The notes: generated by a model not told the origin, from the letters alone. Positions 48,158 to 56,378 are shown, counted from the first letter of the stretch. The stretch is 64,000 nucleotides of DNA from Curtobacterium sp. MCPF17_002 (GCF_003234115.2 NZ_CP126251.1:1426001-1490000); one strand, 5' to 3'. Numbers and translations are program-made.

Positions 48158-48805
48158 ATGACCAGCATCGTCGTCTTCGGTGGCACCGGCTACGCCGGCT
48201 CCGCCATCACCCGCGAGGCCCTGTCCCGCGGCATCGCCGTCACCGCCGTCGCTCGCGACACGTCGAAGGTCGACGCCGCCGAGGGGCTCACCCTCGCGCA
48301 GGGCGACGCCTTCGACACCGACTTCGTCGCCGAGGTCACGAAGGGCGCCGACGTCATCGTCGTGGCCCTGCACGCGGTGCAGGCCGACGGCAGCGAGCTC
48401 AAGGACCGCTTCCAGCACTTCGTCGACGCGGCAGCCGCGGCCGGCGCACGGCTCGGCATCGTCGGCGGGGCGGGATCGCTGCTCGTCGCCGAGGGCGGCC
48501 CGCGCCTGTTCGACTCCGAGGGCTTCCCGGACGCGTTCAAGGGCGAGGCGAAGAGCCACGCGCAGATCCTCGACGCGCTCCTCGTCAGCGGCACCGAGGT
48601 CGACTGGTTCTACGTGAGCCCGGCCGCGGCCTTCGGCAGCTACAACCCCGGCGAGCGTCGTGGCACCTACCGCACCACGGACGAGGTCCTCCTCACCGAC
48701 GCCGACGGCAACTCGGACATCTCCGGCGAGGACTTCGCCCTCGCCTTCGTCGACGAGATCGTCACCCCGGCGCACCACCAGGCGCGCTTCGGCGTCGCGT
48801 ACTGA
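48158..48805 (+). CDS. NAD(P)-binding SDR-like protein (YwnB/NmrA type)
   Basis: The 215-residue protein begins MTSIVVFGGTGYAGSAITREALSRG, the GGTGYAG nucleotide loop of atypical SDRs, followed by VTAVARDTSKV and GDAFDTD. The C terminus (DISGEDFALAFVDEI) matches YwnB/azoreductase-like atypical SDRs; the YxxxK active site is not evident, so it may bind flavin/NAD(P) or act as a redox sensor. AACGAGAGGAA upstream is the ribosome site. It is the presumed target of the divergent HxlR regulator. Confidence 0.82.
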   Translation: MTSIVVFGGTGYAGSAITREALSRGIAVTAVARDTSKVDAAEGLTLAQGDAFDTDFVAEVTKGADVIVVALHAVQADGSELKDRFQHFVDAAAAAGARLGIVGGAGSLLVAEGGPRLFDSEGFPDAFKGEAKSHAQILDALLVSGTEVDWFYVSPAAAFGSYNPGERRGTYRTTDEVLLTDADGNSDISGEDFALAFVDEIVTPAHHQARFGVAY

Positions 48806-48820
48806 GCCACCGGCCGCGAC

Positions 48821-48888
48821 CGCCGCACAACACAAGTCACCCGGAACTGCGCAACGGCGCGGTTCCGGGTGACTTCGGTTGTGCGGCG
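48821..48888. terminator. ACGAAAGTCAC-family palindrome, third copy
   Basis: 27-bp arms (48821-48847 and 48862-48888) pair at 25 positions; core AAGTCACCCGGAAC. It begins 16 bp after the preceding stop in a convergent gap. Confidence 0.75.
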
Positions 48889-48910
48889 CGCGTCCGACGC
48901 GACCGACGAC

Positions 48911-48950
48911 CGGACTGGAGGCGCGGTGCGGGCCCGCCACGCGCCTCCAG
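48911..48950. repeat. full hairpin of the CTGGAGGCGCG family
   Basis: CTGGAGGCGCG (48915-48925) pairs perfectly with CGCGCCTCCAG (48940-48950); the 5' flank CGGA is the same as at 44312. Confidence 0.8.
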
Positions 48951-48951
48951 G

Positions 48952-49011
48952 CCCGCGCCACGCGCGTCCACCCCGCGCCACGCGCGTCCAACCCGCGCCA
49001 CGCGCGCCGGC
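48952..49011. repeat. 20-bp tandem repeat, three units
   Basis: CCCGCGCCACGCGCGTCCAC at 48952-48971, a copy with one change at 48972-48991 and a diverged copy at 48992-49011, directly after the palindrome and ending 4 bp before the MFS stop. Confidence 0.8.
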
Positions 49012-49015
49012 GCCG

Positions 49016-50341
49016 TCAGTGGTGACCGACGATGGACGGCACCGGCACGTGGTACCGCATCCGCACCGCGAGGTGCAGTCCGCCCCGGCGGGCGAGCACC
49101 AGGCCGACGACGGCCGCGGCCGCGGCCGGCACGCCGCCCGCGACGACCATGCCGACGTGGGCACCGAAGTGGTCCACGATCTGGCCCATGAGCGGTCCGC
49201 CGATGGCCTGGCCGCCGAGGAGCACCAGCACGTAGAGCGACATCACCCGGCCGCGGATCGCGACGTTCGACGACAGCTGCACGAGTGAGTTCGACGCGGT
49301 CTGGAACAGCAGCTGCGACATCCCGACGGCGACGAGCGCGACGGTGAACGGTGCGATGACCGGGATCGAGCCGGAGACGACGAGCAGGATCCCCGTCCAG
49401 AACACCCCGCCGACGATCGTGCGGAGCCGCACCGTGGCACGGCGGGTGGAGAGCAGCGCGCCGACCAGGGCGCCGATGGCGACGGCGGAGTTGAACACGC
49501 CGTAGCCGCCCGCGCCGACGTCGTAGACCTGGGACGCGAAGGCCGAGAGGAGCACGGGCATCGTCAGCGCGAACACCGAGAAGAACGCGACGAGGATGAC
49601 CGGCACGATGATGGTCGGTTTCCCCACGGCGTAGCGGAGGCCCTCGACGAGCTGCCCCTTGCCACGCGGGGCCGGTGGTGTGCGGTGCAGCTCCGAGACC
49701 TTCAGGAACCCGAGTGTGACGACGACGGCGACGCAGGCGATCGCGTTCACCCCGAACGACCACCCGGCCCCGACGGCGACGAGCAGGGCCCCGGACAGTG
49801 CCGGGCCGATCATGCCGCCGAGCTGGAACACCGACGAGTTGACGCTGATCGCGTTCCGGAGGTGCTCGTGGCCGACGATCTCGGTGACGAACACCTGTCG
49901 CGCGGGGTTGTCGATGACGGTGACCATGCCGACCACGAAGGCGATCGCCCAGATGTGCCACGCCTGCACCACCCCGGCCAGGGTGAGCACGGCGAGGAGC
50001 GCCGAGAGGATCGCGAACGACCCCTGCGTGATCATCATCAGCGCGCGCTTGGAGAACCGGTCGACGATCACGCCGCCGAAGAGCCCGAACAGCAGCATCG
50101 GCGCGAACTGGCACGCGACCGTGATGCCGACCTGTGCGACGGACCCGGTGAGCTGCAGGACGAGCCAGTCCTGCGCGATGCGCTGCATCCAGCCGGCGGT
50201 CATCGCGACGAGGTTGGTGGCGGTGAAGAGCCGGAAGTTCGGCACCGACAGCGCGATGAGGGTGTGGCGCCACGGCGGTCGGGTGGCCTGGATCGGGAGC
50301 GGTTCGGTGGGCGGGGGGAGGGTCGTCGATGACGCGCTCAC
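49016..50341 (-). CDS. MFS transporter
   Basis: The 441-residue protein has about 12 membrane helices. FRLFTATNLVAMTAGWMQRIAQDWLVLQLTGS at the N terminus and DRFSKRALMMITQG (motif A-like) match the EnvZ-like/TMEM-type drug:H+ antiporter group often annotated as MFS transporters of the enterobactin-exporter-like type. GTG start. It is divergent from a LysR gene across 160 bp containing a 9-bp dyad, so it is a likely target of that regulator. Substrate unknown. Confidence 0.85.
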   Translation of the reverse strand: MSASSTTLPPPTEPLPIQATRPPWRHTLIALSVPNFRLFTATNLVAMTAGWMQRIAQDWLVLQLTGSVAQVGITVACQFAPMLLFGLFGGVIVDRFSKRALMMITQGSFAILSALLAVLTLAGVVQAWHIWAIAFVVGMVTVIDNPARQVFVTEIVGHEHLRNAISVNSSVFQLGGMIGPALSGALLVAVGAGWSFGVNAIACVAVVVTLGFLKVSELHRTPPAPRGKGQLVEGLRYAVGKPTIIVPVILVAFFSVFALTMPVLLSAFASQVYDVGAGGYGVFNSAVAIGALVGALLSTRRATVRLRTIVGGVFWTGILLVVSGSIPVIAPFTVALVAVGMSQLLFQTASNSLVQLSSNVAIRGRVMSLYVLVLLGGQAIGGPLMGQIVDHFGAHVGMVVAGGVPAAAAAVVGLVLARRGGLHLAVRMRYHVPVPSIVGHH

Positions 50342-50404
50342 GGTGGGGGATCTCCGGACGTCGGCTGCGGAAAGTGGTACCCCATCGAAACTACGTGACG
50401 GCGG

Positions 50405-50455
50405 GTCATTCGATACCCCTATGGTGGCTATCAGTCCATTGCGAAGTCGAATGAC
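50405..50455. promoter_or_regulatory. candidate operator pair in the MFS/LysR divergent promoter
   Basis: GTCATTCGA (50405-50413) and its perfect complement TCGAATGAC (50447-50455) flank 33 nt that contain CTATGGTGGCTATC with possible -10 elements (TATGGT). Paired distant sites fit LysR-type binding and bending. Confidence 0.5.
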
Positions 50456-50501
50456 AAGGCCGGAACGAACCACCGCCCGGCCCGAACGAGCGGAGCGCAC
50501 C

Positions 50502-51359
50502 GTGCTCGACCCCGTCCTGCTGCAGACCTTCCTCGCGGTCGCCGAGACCGGCAGCTTCACCCAGGCCGGGGCGCGCCTCGGGATCAGCCAGCCGACGGTG
50601 TCCCAGCACGTGCGGCGGCTCGAGACCGCGGTGTCGCGCACCCTCGTCGCGCGGGACACCCGCGGTGTGGCACTCACCGACAACGGGGACGCGATGGCCG
50701 GGTTCGCGCGGACGATCCTCGCGGCGCACGCCACCGCCGACGCCTACTTCTCGGGCGCCGCGACCCGCGGCCGGCTGCGCTTCGGGGCGGCGGACGACCT
50801 CGCGATCACCCAGTTGCCGCGGATCCTCCGGGACTTCCGGCGCCTCCACCCGCAGGTGAACCTCGAGCTCACGGTGAACCAGTCGTCGCCGCTCCTCCGC
50901 CGCGTGCACGCCGGGCAGCTCGACCTCGTGTTCATCAAGCAGACCGCGGGGGTGTCCGCCGAGGGCACCCGCGTCGCCACCGACCAGATGGTGTGGATGG
51001 CGCAGGACGGCATCGCGCTCGAGCCCGGCGAACCCGTGCCGCTCATCGCGTACCAGGCGCCGAGCATCAGTCGGCAGATGGCGATCGACGCGCTCGAGGC
51101 CGCCGGCCGCACGTGGCGGATCACCTGCAACACGCGGGACGTCAACGGGGTGCTCGCCGCCGTGCGGGCCGGGATCGGCGTCGCGGTGTTCCCGCACTCG
51201 CTCATCCCGGCCGACCTCGTGAAGGTGTCGCAGCGGCTCGCGCTGCCGGACCTGCCCGCCGTCGACTACGTCCTCATCGCGAACCCGACGGTGCAGCGGG
51301 AACCGATCGACGCCCTGACGAACGCGATCCTGTCGCGCGGGGTCGTCCGCGCGGTCTGA
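50502..51359 (+). CDS. LysR-family regulator divergent from MFS transporter
   Basis: The 285-residue regulator has a winged HTH DPVLLQTFLAVAETGSFTQAGARLGISQPTVSQHVRRLETAVSRTLVARD and an effector domain (RGRLRFGAADDLAITQLPRILRDFRRLHPQVNLELT). GTG 50502 has GGAG at 6-nt spacing; ATG 50451 would add 17 residues but overlaps the operator-like repeat. It probably controls the divergent exporter. Confidence 0.86.
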   Translation: MLDPVLLQTFLAVAETGSFTQAGARLGISQPTVSQHVRRLETAVSRTLVARDTRGVALTDNGDAMAGFARTILAAHATADAYFSGAATRGRLRFGAADDLAITQLPRILRDFRRLHPQVNLELTVNQSSPLLRRVHAGQLDLVFIKQTAGVSAEGTRVATDQMVWMAQDGIALEPGEPVPLIAYQAPSISRQMAIDALEAAGRTWRITCNTRDVNGVLAAVRAGIGVAVFPHSLIPADLVKVSQRLALPDLPAVDYVLIANPTVQREPIDALTNAILSRGVVRAV

Positions 51360-51384
51360 GCGCTCGACGCGCAGGCGCGCGGGT

Positions 51385-51408
51385 CCGCGGGGCCGCGGGG
51401 CCGCGGGG
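51385..51408. repeat. 8-bp tandem repeat CCGCGGGG x3
   Basis: Three exact units occupy most of the 56-bp convergent gap after the LysR gene. Confidence 0.7.
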
Positions 51409-51415
51409 CCGCGCG

Positions 51416-52591
51416 CTACGGGGCGAGCGTCGGCGTCGTGCCCGTGCCCGTGAGGTCGGGGAGCGTCACGCCCGCCATCGGCAGCAGCGCCGCGGCGACC
51501 GCCCAGAGGAGCCCGAGCATGCCGACACCGCCGAGCACCGCACCGAGCAGCGCGATCGGCCGCTGCCAGGTGGTCGCGGCGTTCCGCAGCGTCACGATCG
51601 AGAGCAGGAGCGCGATCACGCCGAGCGCCAGGCCGACGCCGTGCACGGTCGCGGGAGCGGTGAACCACCACGCCGCGAGTCCGAGCGTGGCCAGTCCGGC
51701 GACCGCGCCGAGCAGAGCGCCGGGGGTCGCGCCGACGGCCGGCCGACGCGCGGGTCCGTCGGTCGCGTCCGGTGCAGCGGTGTCGGTCGTGTCCGGTCCG
51801 GCCTGGAGGCGCGGCTCGGCCCCGGCGGGTCCGCTCGCCCCGGTGGGCGGTGCGGTCACGGTCGCCGTGGCCCGGCCGGCGGTGTTCTGTGTCGTCGCCG
51901 GGTTGGTCACGTGCCCGGGAGCGGGTGCCGAGGTCGGTGCTGAGGTCGGTGCGGCGGTCGTCGCAGGGGCCGGCGGCGCGATCACCGCGTCGAACGAGCG
52001 GGTCGGCACCGAGGTCGGGGCCGGCGCACTGGACACCGGCGCACCGGAGACGGGCGCACTCGATGCGAGCGTGCCCGCGGCGGGGCGCTGGTGCGCGAAG
52101 CGGGCGGGGGTGCGGTAGCCGATCGGCCCGACGGGTTCGGGTTCGGTGCCCTCGACGACGACGTGCTCGAGGCCGGGCACGGAGAAGCGGGGCTGTCCGA
52201 CGACGGGGACCGCGGGCGTGAGCGGTGCCCGGGGCGCGGCGTCGATCGGCGAGACCGGCGCCGGAGCGGCCAGTGCCCGGTCGAACGGCACCGTGTGGAC
52301 GGCCGGCGAGGTCGGAGCCGGCGGCAGGAGGTCCTCCTGCGGCGGGTAGTCCGGGACGACGACGTCCTCCGCGAGGAGTGCGGGCGCGGACTGCGGAGCC
52401 GGGAACGTGCGCTCGGAGCCGACCGCGCCGGAGACGGGGGCCGACGTGGCGGAGGTGGGGCGCGCCTCCAGGCCGGGGTCCGACACGCGGTCCGCAGCAG
52501 GCGCGCCGGACGCACCCTCAGGGGGAGCCGTGACCCAGGCGGGGACCGCGCGACGCGGTCGTTCCTCGTCAGGTAGGCGATGCGATGCCAC
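51416..52591 (-). CDS. Pro/Ala-rich protein with C-terminal membrane helices
   Basis: The 391-residue protein has about 270 residues of low-complexity Pro/Ala/Thr-rich sequence followed by four hydrophobic helices (ALLGAVAGLATLGLAAWWF, VHGVGLALGVIALLLSIVTL, RPIALLGAVLGGVGMLGLLWAVAAALLP as one or two). The disordered part carries two copies of the dispersed DNA element in opposite orientations: 52454-52474 reads GLEARPT and 51800-51818 reads PRLQAG. GTG start with GGGAG upstream. No family is recognised; the topology suggests a cytoplasmic disordered domain on a membrane anchor. Confidence 0.7.
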   Translation of the reverse strand: MASHRLPDEERPRRAVPAWVTAPPEGASGAPAADRVSDPGLEARPTSATSAPVSGAVGSERTFPAPQSAPALLAEDVVVPDYPPQEDLLPPAPTSPAVHTVPFDRALAAPAPVSPIDAAPRAPLTPAVPVVGQPRFSVPGLEHVVVEGTEPEPVGPIGYRTPARFAHQRPAAGTLASSAPVSGAPVSSAPAPTSVPTRSFDAVIAPPAPATTAAPTSAPTSAPAPGHVTNPATTQNTAGRATATVTAPPTGASGPAGAEPRLQAGPDTTDTAAPDATDGPARRPAVGATPGALLGAVAGLATLGLAAWWFTAPATVHGVGLALGVIALLLSIVTLRNAATTWQRPIALLGAVLGGVGMLGLLWAVAAALLPMAGVTLPDLTGTGTTPTLAP

Positions 52592-52677
52592 TCCGGCACT
52601 CCCTCCGTAGGCTGATCCATCGTCAGTTCTAACGGCAACCGGTGCCGATGGCGCAGCCCCAGTTCCGGGGTCGCCGG

Positions 52678-52683
52678 TACGGT
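52678..52683 (+). promoter_or_regulatory. -10 hexamer TACGGT of a predicted leaderless start
   Basis: TACGGT is 6 nt before the ATG at 52690. Confidence 0.55.
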
Positions 52684-52689
52684 CGGAGC

Positions 52690-53658
52690 ATGACCGGAAT
52701 CGAACACCGCCCGCTCGGCCCCTCGGGGCTCGTCGTCTCCACCGTCGGCATCGGCTGCAACAACTTCGGCCGACCCGGCACGCTGACCGAGTCGCAGGAG
52801 GGGACGGACGCCGTCGTCAACGCTGCCCTCGACGCCGGCGTCACCCTCTTCGACACCGCCGACGTCTACGGCGGCACACCCGGCCTGTCCGAGGAGATGC
52901 TCGGCAAGTCCATCGCCGGCCGCCGTGACGAGATCGTCCTGGCGACGAAGTTCGGCATGGACATGCGGGGCGCGAACGGGCCGGACTGGGGCGTTCGTGG
53001 CTCCCGGCGGTACGTGCGGCTCGCCGTCGAGTCGTCGCTGAAGCGCCTCGGGACCGACTGGATCGACCTCTACCAGATGCACGCGCCGGACGACGTGACC
53101 TCGATCGAGGAGACCCTCTCCGTGCTCGACGACCTCGTCCGCGAGGGCAAGATCCGCTACATCGGGCACTCGAACTTCGCCGGGTGGCAGATCGCCGAGG
53201 CGGAGCTCACCGCCTCGATCGCCGGCACCACCGCGTTCGTGTCCGCGCAGAACGAGTACAGCCCGCTCGCACGCGGCGTCGAGGACGAGGTCCTGCCCGC
53301 CGTGCGCGCCTACGCCCTCGGGTTCCTGCCGTACTTCCCGCTCTACAACGGCCTGCTCACCGGCAAGTACACGAAGTCCGGCGGGCCCGCCGACGGCCGC
53401 CTCACGAAGGCGAAGCCGCAGGTCCTCGCGGACGCGCCGTGGGCCGTCGTCGAGGAGTTCCAGCGCTTCTGCGACGAGCGCGAGGTCACGATGCTGCAGG
53501 CCACCTTCGCGTGGTTGCTCGCGCAGCCGGGGCTCTCGAGCGTCATCGCCGGGGCGACGAAGCCGGAGCAGATCGTGCAGAACGCCGAGGCGGGCACGGC
53601 CTGGGCGCCGTCCGAGGACGACATCGCCGAGATGACGGTGATCTTCGACGGCGCGTGA
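52690..53658 (+). CDS. aldo/keto reductase (YghZ/AKR12-like)
   Basis: The 322-residue enzyme has FDTADVYGGTPGLSEEMLGKSI (Asp and Tyr of the tetrad), LATKFG (Lys) and LYQMHAPDD (His), and the C-terminal SSVIAGATKPEQIVQNAEA NADPH-binding segment. It belongs to the longer AKR branch (AKR11-14) rather than the AKR5-like enzyme at 8674. Cytoplasmic NADPH-dependent carbonyl reductase of unknown substrate. Confidence 0.88.
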   Translation: MTGIEHRPLGPSGLVVSTVGIGCNNFGRPGTLTESQEGTDAVVNAALDAGVTLFDTADVYGGTPGLSEEMLGKSIAGRRDEIVLATKFGMDMRGANGPDWGVRGSRRYVRLAVESSLKRLGTDWIDLYQMHAPDDVTSIEETLSVLDDLVREGKIRYIGHSNFAGWQIAEAELTASIAGTTAFVSAQNEYSPLARGVEDEVLPAVRAYALGFLPYFPLYNGLLTGKYTKSGGPADGRLTKAKPQVLADAPWAVVEEFQRFCDEREVTMLQATFAWLLAQPGLSSVIAGATKPEQIVQNAEAGTAWAPSEDDIAEMTVIFDGA

Positions 53659-53697
53659 GCGCGTGCGCGGGGGCGGCCGCGCGGCGTTGTTTCTCGT

Positions 53698-53741
53698 TCA
53701 GCGACAGTTCACGGCGTCTGGCGCGCGTGAACTGTCGCTGA
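53698..53741. terminator. AGCGACAGTTCACG hairpin, copy 2
   Basis: Perfect 16-bp arms (TCAGCGACAGTTCACG, 53698-53713, and complement 53726-53741) around 12 nt, 40 bp after the aldo/keto reductase stop in a convergent gap. Same arms as 15387-15426. Confidence 0.75.
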
Positions 53742-53787
53742 GTGCGAAATCTCGGCGGGGCCGCGGCAGCGCCGGCCGCCCCTGCGG

Positions 53788-54462
53788 CTACGCGCGGACG
53801 CGCTCGGCCTCGGCGAGGGCGGCGCGCAGCTCGTCGGCCGTCAGGCGCGGCCCGTAGCCGGGGGTGTCCCGCTGGATGCGCCAGCCCTCCGCGAGGGGCC
53901 CGGCGTCGACGACGTCGAACCCGAACTGGTCGATGAGGTCCGTGGCGACCTGCTTCGCCTCGGCGTCGTCGCCCGCCACGACGAGCGCGCGACGACCGGG
54001 GGTACCGGCCGGGGTCGCGTGGCCGGTGAGGTCGGCTGCCCCGATGTGGTTGAACGCCTTGACGACCCGGGCTCCGGGCAGGTGGTCCTGCAGCAGCTCG
54101 GCCGTCGTGGTGGTCTCGTCGTCGAGCGCGGCGATGTGGCCGTCGCGCTGGGGGTAGTAGTTGTTCGTGTCGATGACGACCTTGCCGACGAGGGGTTCGA
54201 CGGGGATCGTCTCGATCGCGGCGAGCGGGGTCGTCACGACGACGATCTCCCCGGCGGCCGCCGCCTCGTCCCGCGTTGCCGCACGAGCCGAGCCGCCAGC
54301 AGAGCCGTCGGCAGCGCCGAGACCGTTGAGCTCCTCCGCCAACGCGGTCAGGGTCTCCGGCCCGCGTGAGTTCGCGATCACCACGTGGTGACCGTGCCGC
54401 ACTGCGAGCCGTGCGAGCTGGGATCCGATGTTGCCTGCGCCGATGATGCCGATGGTCGTCAT
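53788..54462 (-). CDS. NADPH-dependent F420 reductase-like protein
   Basis: The 224-residue protein starts MTTIGIIGAGNIGSQLARLAVRHGHHVVIANSRGPETL, the Rossmann loop and NSRG NADPH-phosphate site of F420:NADP oxidoreductases, and continues with VVIDTNNYYPQRDG and VVKAFNHI. Many such proteins do not use F420 and are generic NAD(P)-binding reductases. The start at MTTIG was preferred over an ATG 12 nt upstream. Confidence 0.8.
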   Translation of the reverse strand: MTTIGIIGAGNIGSQLARLAVRHGHHVVIANSRGPETLTALAEELNGLGAADGSAGGSARAATRDEAAAAGEIVVVTTPLAAIETIPVEPLVGKVVIDTNNYYPQRDGHIAALDDETTTTAELLQDHLPGARVVKAFNHIGAADLTGHATPAGTPGRRALVVAGDDAEAKQVATDLIDQFGFDVVDAGPLAEGWRIQRDTPGYGPRLTADELRAALAEAERVRA

Positions 54463-54536
54463 GCTCGGCTGCAACGCGATGGTGCAGAACGCATTCCCGA
54501 GCGGCGCTCGGCGTCCGCGCGGTGCATGATGGCCGC

Positions 54537-54833
54537 ATGGACCACGAGTTCCGCGACGAGGCAGAGCAGGACCGCTACGCGATGTACGTCGGCGGAGAAC
54601 TCGTCAGCGTCCTCGACTACCGCGAGAACGGCGACGCGATCGCGTTCCCGCACACGTACACGGTCCCGAAGCACCGCGGGCACGGCTACGCGGCCGAGCT
54701 CGTCGACTTCGCGGTCGCCGACGTGGAGGCGAACTCCACGAAGCGCGTCGTCCCGATGTGCTGGTTCGTCGGCAAGTGGTTCGATGAACACCCTGACAAG
54801 GCAGACCTGCTCAGCCGCGGCGCTGCGGACTGA
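54537..54833 (+). CDS. GNAT-like N-acetyltransferase (YjdJ type)
   Basis: The 98-residue protein has the short GNAT pattern AFPHTYTVPKHRGHGYAAELVDFAVADVEANSTKRVVPMCWFVGKWFDEHPD, where HRGHGYA is the acetyl-CoA pyrophosphate loop and CWFVGKWFDEHPDKADL matches the YjdJ/GTLF C terminus. Substrate unknown. CATGAT lies 6 nt before the ATG, a weak leaderless -10. The next gene follows 22 bp later. Confidence 0.82.
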   Translation: MDHEFRDEAEQDRYAMYVGGELVSVLDYRENGDAIAFPHTYTVPKHRGHGYAAELVDFAVADVEANSTKRVVPMCWFVGKWFDEHPDKADLLSRGAAD

Positions 54834-54855
54834 GCCCGACCGGAAGGCCCCACCC

Positions 54856-55317
54856 ATGCCGTCGATCACCCCGTTCCTCTGGTACGACGACCAGGCCGAG
54901 ACGGCCGCCGAGTTCTACGTCGCGCTGTTCCCCGACAGCCGGATCGACAGCGTGGCGAAGACGCCGGACGGGAAGGCCCTCGTCGTGGAGTTCACGCTCC
55001 TGGGTCAGCCCTACCGTGCGATGAACGGCGGCCCGGGCCACGAGCACACCGACGCGGTGTCGTTCCAGGTCGACGTCGACACGCAGGAGGAACTCGACCG
55101 CATCTGGGACGCCCTCCTCGCCGACGGCGGCCGGGAGAGCATGTGCGGGTGGCTGTTCGACCGCTGGGGCGTGGCGTGGCAGGTGACCCCGTCGATGATG
55201 GGCGAGCTGATGACCGGCTCCGGCGACCCCGAGGCGAACGCCCGCGTCTTCCAGGCCATGATGCAGATGACCAAGCTCGACATCCCCGCGCTGCAGGCCG
55301 CAGCGGCGGGTCGCTGA
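54856..55317 (+). CDS. VOC-family protein (PhnB/3-demethylubiquinone-like)
   Basis: The 153-residue protein has the PhnB-like VOC fold: SITPFLWYDDQAETAAEFYVALFPDSRI, EFTLLGQPYRAMNGGPGHEHTDAVSFQVDVDTQEELDRIWDALLADG and WGVAWQVTPSMMGELM. These proteins resemble glyoxalase/bleomycin-resistance folds without the full metal site, and function is generally unknown. Confidence 0.82.
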   Translation: MPSITPFLWYDDQAETAAEFYVALFPDSRIDSVAKTPDGKALVVEFTLLGQPYRAMNGGPGHEHTDAVSFQVDVDTQEELDRIWDALLADGGRESMCGWLFDRWGVAWQVTPSMMGELMTGSGDPEANARVFQAMMQMTKLDIPALQAAAAGR

Positions 55318-55401
55318 ACCGGCCCGAACCCTACCCGCCGGTATGGTTGCCGGACCGATCACCGCCGGCCGGTGCCGGCACAGACAGGCTGGAGTCACCC
55401 G

Positions 55402-55872
55402 ATGAGCGAGCCGAGGCTCGATGTCCGCAACAGCGACATCGGGCGTGCGTACACGGAACTGGCCCGCATCACCCGACGTGCGAGCATCCGGGCGCGTGGT
55501 TCGGAGTCGATCCTGAGCGTCGTCGACCAGTCCCTCGTCGACTTCGTCGTGCAGCACCGGGGCTGCATGGCCATCGACATCGCCCGGTACCTGCGGCTCA
55601 ACCGCTCCACGATCTCGCGGCAGCTGTCCGGACTGCTCGCCGCCGGGCTCATCCGGACGACCGACGGTGGCTCCGGCAACGCGAAGCCGCTCGAGGCCAC
55701 CGACGACGGCCGTGCCGCGCTGGACCGGTCCGTGCAGCTGCACCGTGACGCCCTCGACGAGCGGCTCGCCAGCTGGTCGGACGACGACATCGCGCTGCTC
55801 GCCGGGCTCCTGGAACGCCTCGGCGCCGCGGACGAGGCGGGCCTCCCGGTCCCCGGCCGCACCGAACCGTGA
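55402..55872 (+). CDS. MarR-family regulator
   Basis: The 156-residue protein has a MarR winged helix (FVVQHRGCMAIDIARYLRLNRSTISRQLSGLLAAGLIRTTDGGSGNAKPLEATDDGRAAL) flanked by dimerisation helices. CTGGAG before the ATG is the ribosome site. The stop overlaps the GTG of the phosphoesterase gene by 4 bp (GTGA at 55869-55872), so both are one operon. Confidence 0.85.
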   Translation: MSEPRLDVRNSDIGRAYTELARITRRASIRARGSESILSVVDQSLVDFVVQHRGCMAIDIARYLRLNRSTISRQLSGLLAAGLIRTTDGGSGNAKPLEATDDGRAALDRSVQLHRDALDERLASWSDDDIALLAGLLERLGAADEAGLPVPGRTEP

Positions 55873-56378
55873 CCACCTCGTTCGTCCTGCTGTCCGACAC
55901 CCACCTGCCGAAGCGGGCGAAGGACCTTCCCGCGGCCCTGTGGGAGGACATCGACGCCGCCGACCTCGTGGTGCACGCCGGCGACTGGGTGGACCTCGCC
56001 ACGCTCGACGCGATCGAGGCCCGAGCGCGCCGCTTCGAGGGGGTCCGCGGCAACAACGACGGCCCCGAGTTCGACGACCGGTTGCGCCTCGTCGCACGCT
56101 TCACCGTCGAGGGCCTCCGCTTCGCGCTCGTGCACGAGACCGGGGCCGCGACCGGCCGGGAACGTCGCACGACCGCGGAGTACCCGGACACCGACGTGCT
56201 CGTCTTCGGCCACTCGCACATCCCCTGGGACACCGTGACACCGTCGGGGCTGCGGCTGCTCAACCCCGGTTCGCCGACCGATCGCCGCCGCCAGCCGGAT
56301 CACACGTGGATGCGCGGCGCAGTCGACGGCACCTCGCTGTCCGTCGAACTGGTCCGCCTGTCCCCGCCGTCCCGCTGA
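55869..56378 (+). CDS. metallophosphoesterase, YfcE/MJ0936 type
   Basis: The 169-residue protein carries the five metallophosphoesterase motifs: LSDTHLP, VHAGDWVD, GVRGNNDGP, VHETG, and VFGHSHIPW. Small MJ0936/YfcE enzymes hydrolyse phosphodiesters in vitro; the natural substrate is unknown. GTG start overlaps the MarR stop, so MarR probably controls it. Confidence 0.87.
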   Translation: MTTSFVLLSDTHLPKRAKDLPAALWEDIDAADLVVHAGDWVDLATLDAIEARARRFEGVRGNNDGPEFDDRLRLVARFTVEGLRFALVHETGAATGRERRTTAEYPDTDVLVFGHSHIPWDTVTPSGLRLLNPGSPTDRRRQPDHTWMRGAVDGTSLSVELVRLSPPSR

